Positions 63,935 to 64,000 of a stretch of DNA of 64,000 nucleotides are shown piece after piece. The stretch is taken from positions 50,688-114,687 of the forward strand of contig NZ_SMSJ01000015.1 in the NCBI RefSeq assembly GCF_004355005.1, given 5' to 3'. The translations under genes and the position numbers were made by a program. Source of the DNA: Dankookia rubra. Lineage in GTDB: Bacteria; Pseudomonadota; Alphaproteobacteria; Acetobacterales; Acetobacteraceae. The notes under the pieces were generated by a model that saw only the letters and a program-made list of their open reading frames with translations, did not search any database and was not told where the DNA came from. Every line of letters begins with the position of its first letter. Position 1 is the first letter of the stretch.

Positions 63935-64000
63935 CCGCCAGCGTGCCCCCCCCGCGCCGGGGCCGAAGCGGTCGCGCGGCGGCAGCAGCAGCGCCGCCCG

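Overview
The window is high-GC alphaproteobacterial chromosome, most likely from the Acetobacteraceae (Roseomonas-like). This rests on the mdh-sucCD-sucA order, a complete aapJQMP amino-acid transporter, an hprK-rapZ-EIIA-ptsH-ptsI regulatory phosphotransferase operon, and many orphan periplasmic binding proteins (six Bug/TctC type, three TRAP DctP type). Taxonomy is inferred from gene content only.

Layout. 1-6.3 kb: TCA-cycle genes (sucA cut by the left edge, sucD, sucC, mdh), a small Cys-containing secreted protein and zapE. 7-10.5 kb: a diheme cytochrome c with a PQQ-type sugar dehydrogenase, divergent from ahcY, which has a candidate operator. 10.5-15.6 kb: DctP protein, DUF4149 protein, LysR regulator with a divergent Bug gene, and the scoAB CoA-transferase. 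15.7-15.86 kb: tRNA-Ala(GGC) with promoter and terminator. 16.7-23 kb: kup and the aap operon. 23-30 kb: palindromic repeats, a histidine-kinase-like protein, a class A PBP, an unknown membrane protein, a GMC oxidoreductase and two small proteins. 30-34.3 kb: the regulatory PTS operon, its genes joined by 4-11 nt overlaps. 34.4-41.3 kb: PLP dehydratase, uppP, DctP genes, a DUF1275 membrane protein, a Bug gene and a DUF1264 lipoprotein.

41.5-58.9 kb looks accessory. It starts with a divergent Bug/LivK-type pair, an alpha/beta hydrolase and an IS3 transposase remnant. Next is a compact locus with two acyl-CoA ligases, two biotin-dependent carboxyltransferases, a free-standing 73-residue biotinyl protein, a nitroreductase-fold enzyme, a TetR regulator and three Bug proteins. 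No biotin carboxylase is present. Together these suggest uptake and sensing of an organic acid, CoA activation, and carboxylation, decarboxylation or transcarboxylation of the acyl-CoA. This is the strongest candidate for an undescribed pathway. Beyond it lies a decaying redox locus: a frameshifted cupredoxin, a cytochrome b561/anti-sigma-factor chimera with its own frameshift, and a metallophosphoesterase whose DxH metal motif reads DCR.

58.9-64 kb: an AmpG-type permease, an ABC-2 exporter pair, and two tandem proteins that resemble degenerate EAL domains, the last probably running off the right edge. Most long frames opposite these genes are GC-driven shadows and were left out. Starts were chosen from ribosome-binding sites, signal peptides and overlaps with neighbours.
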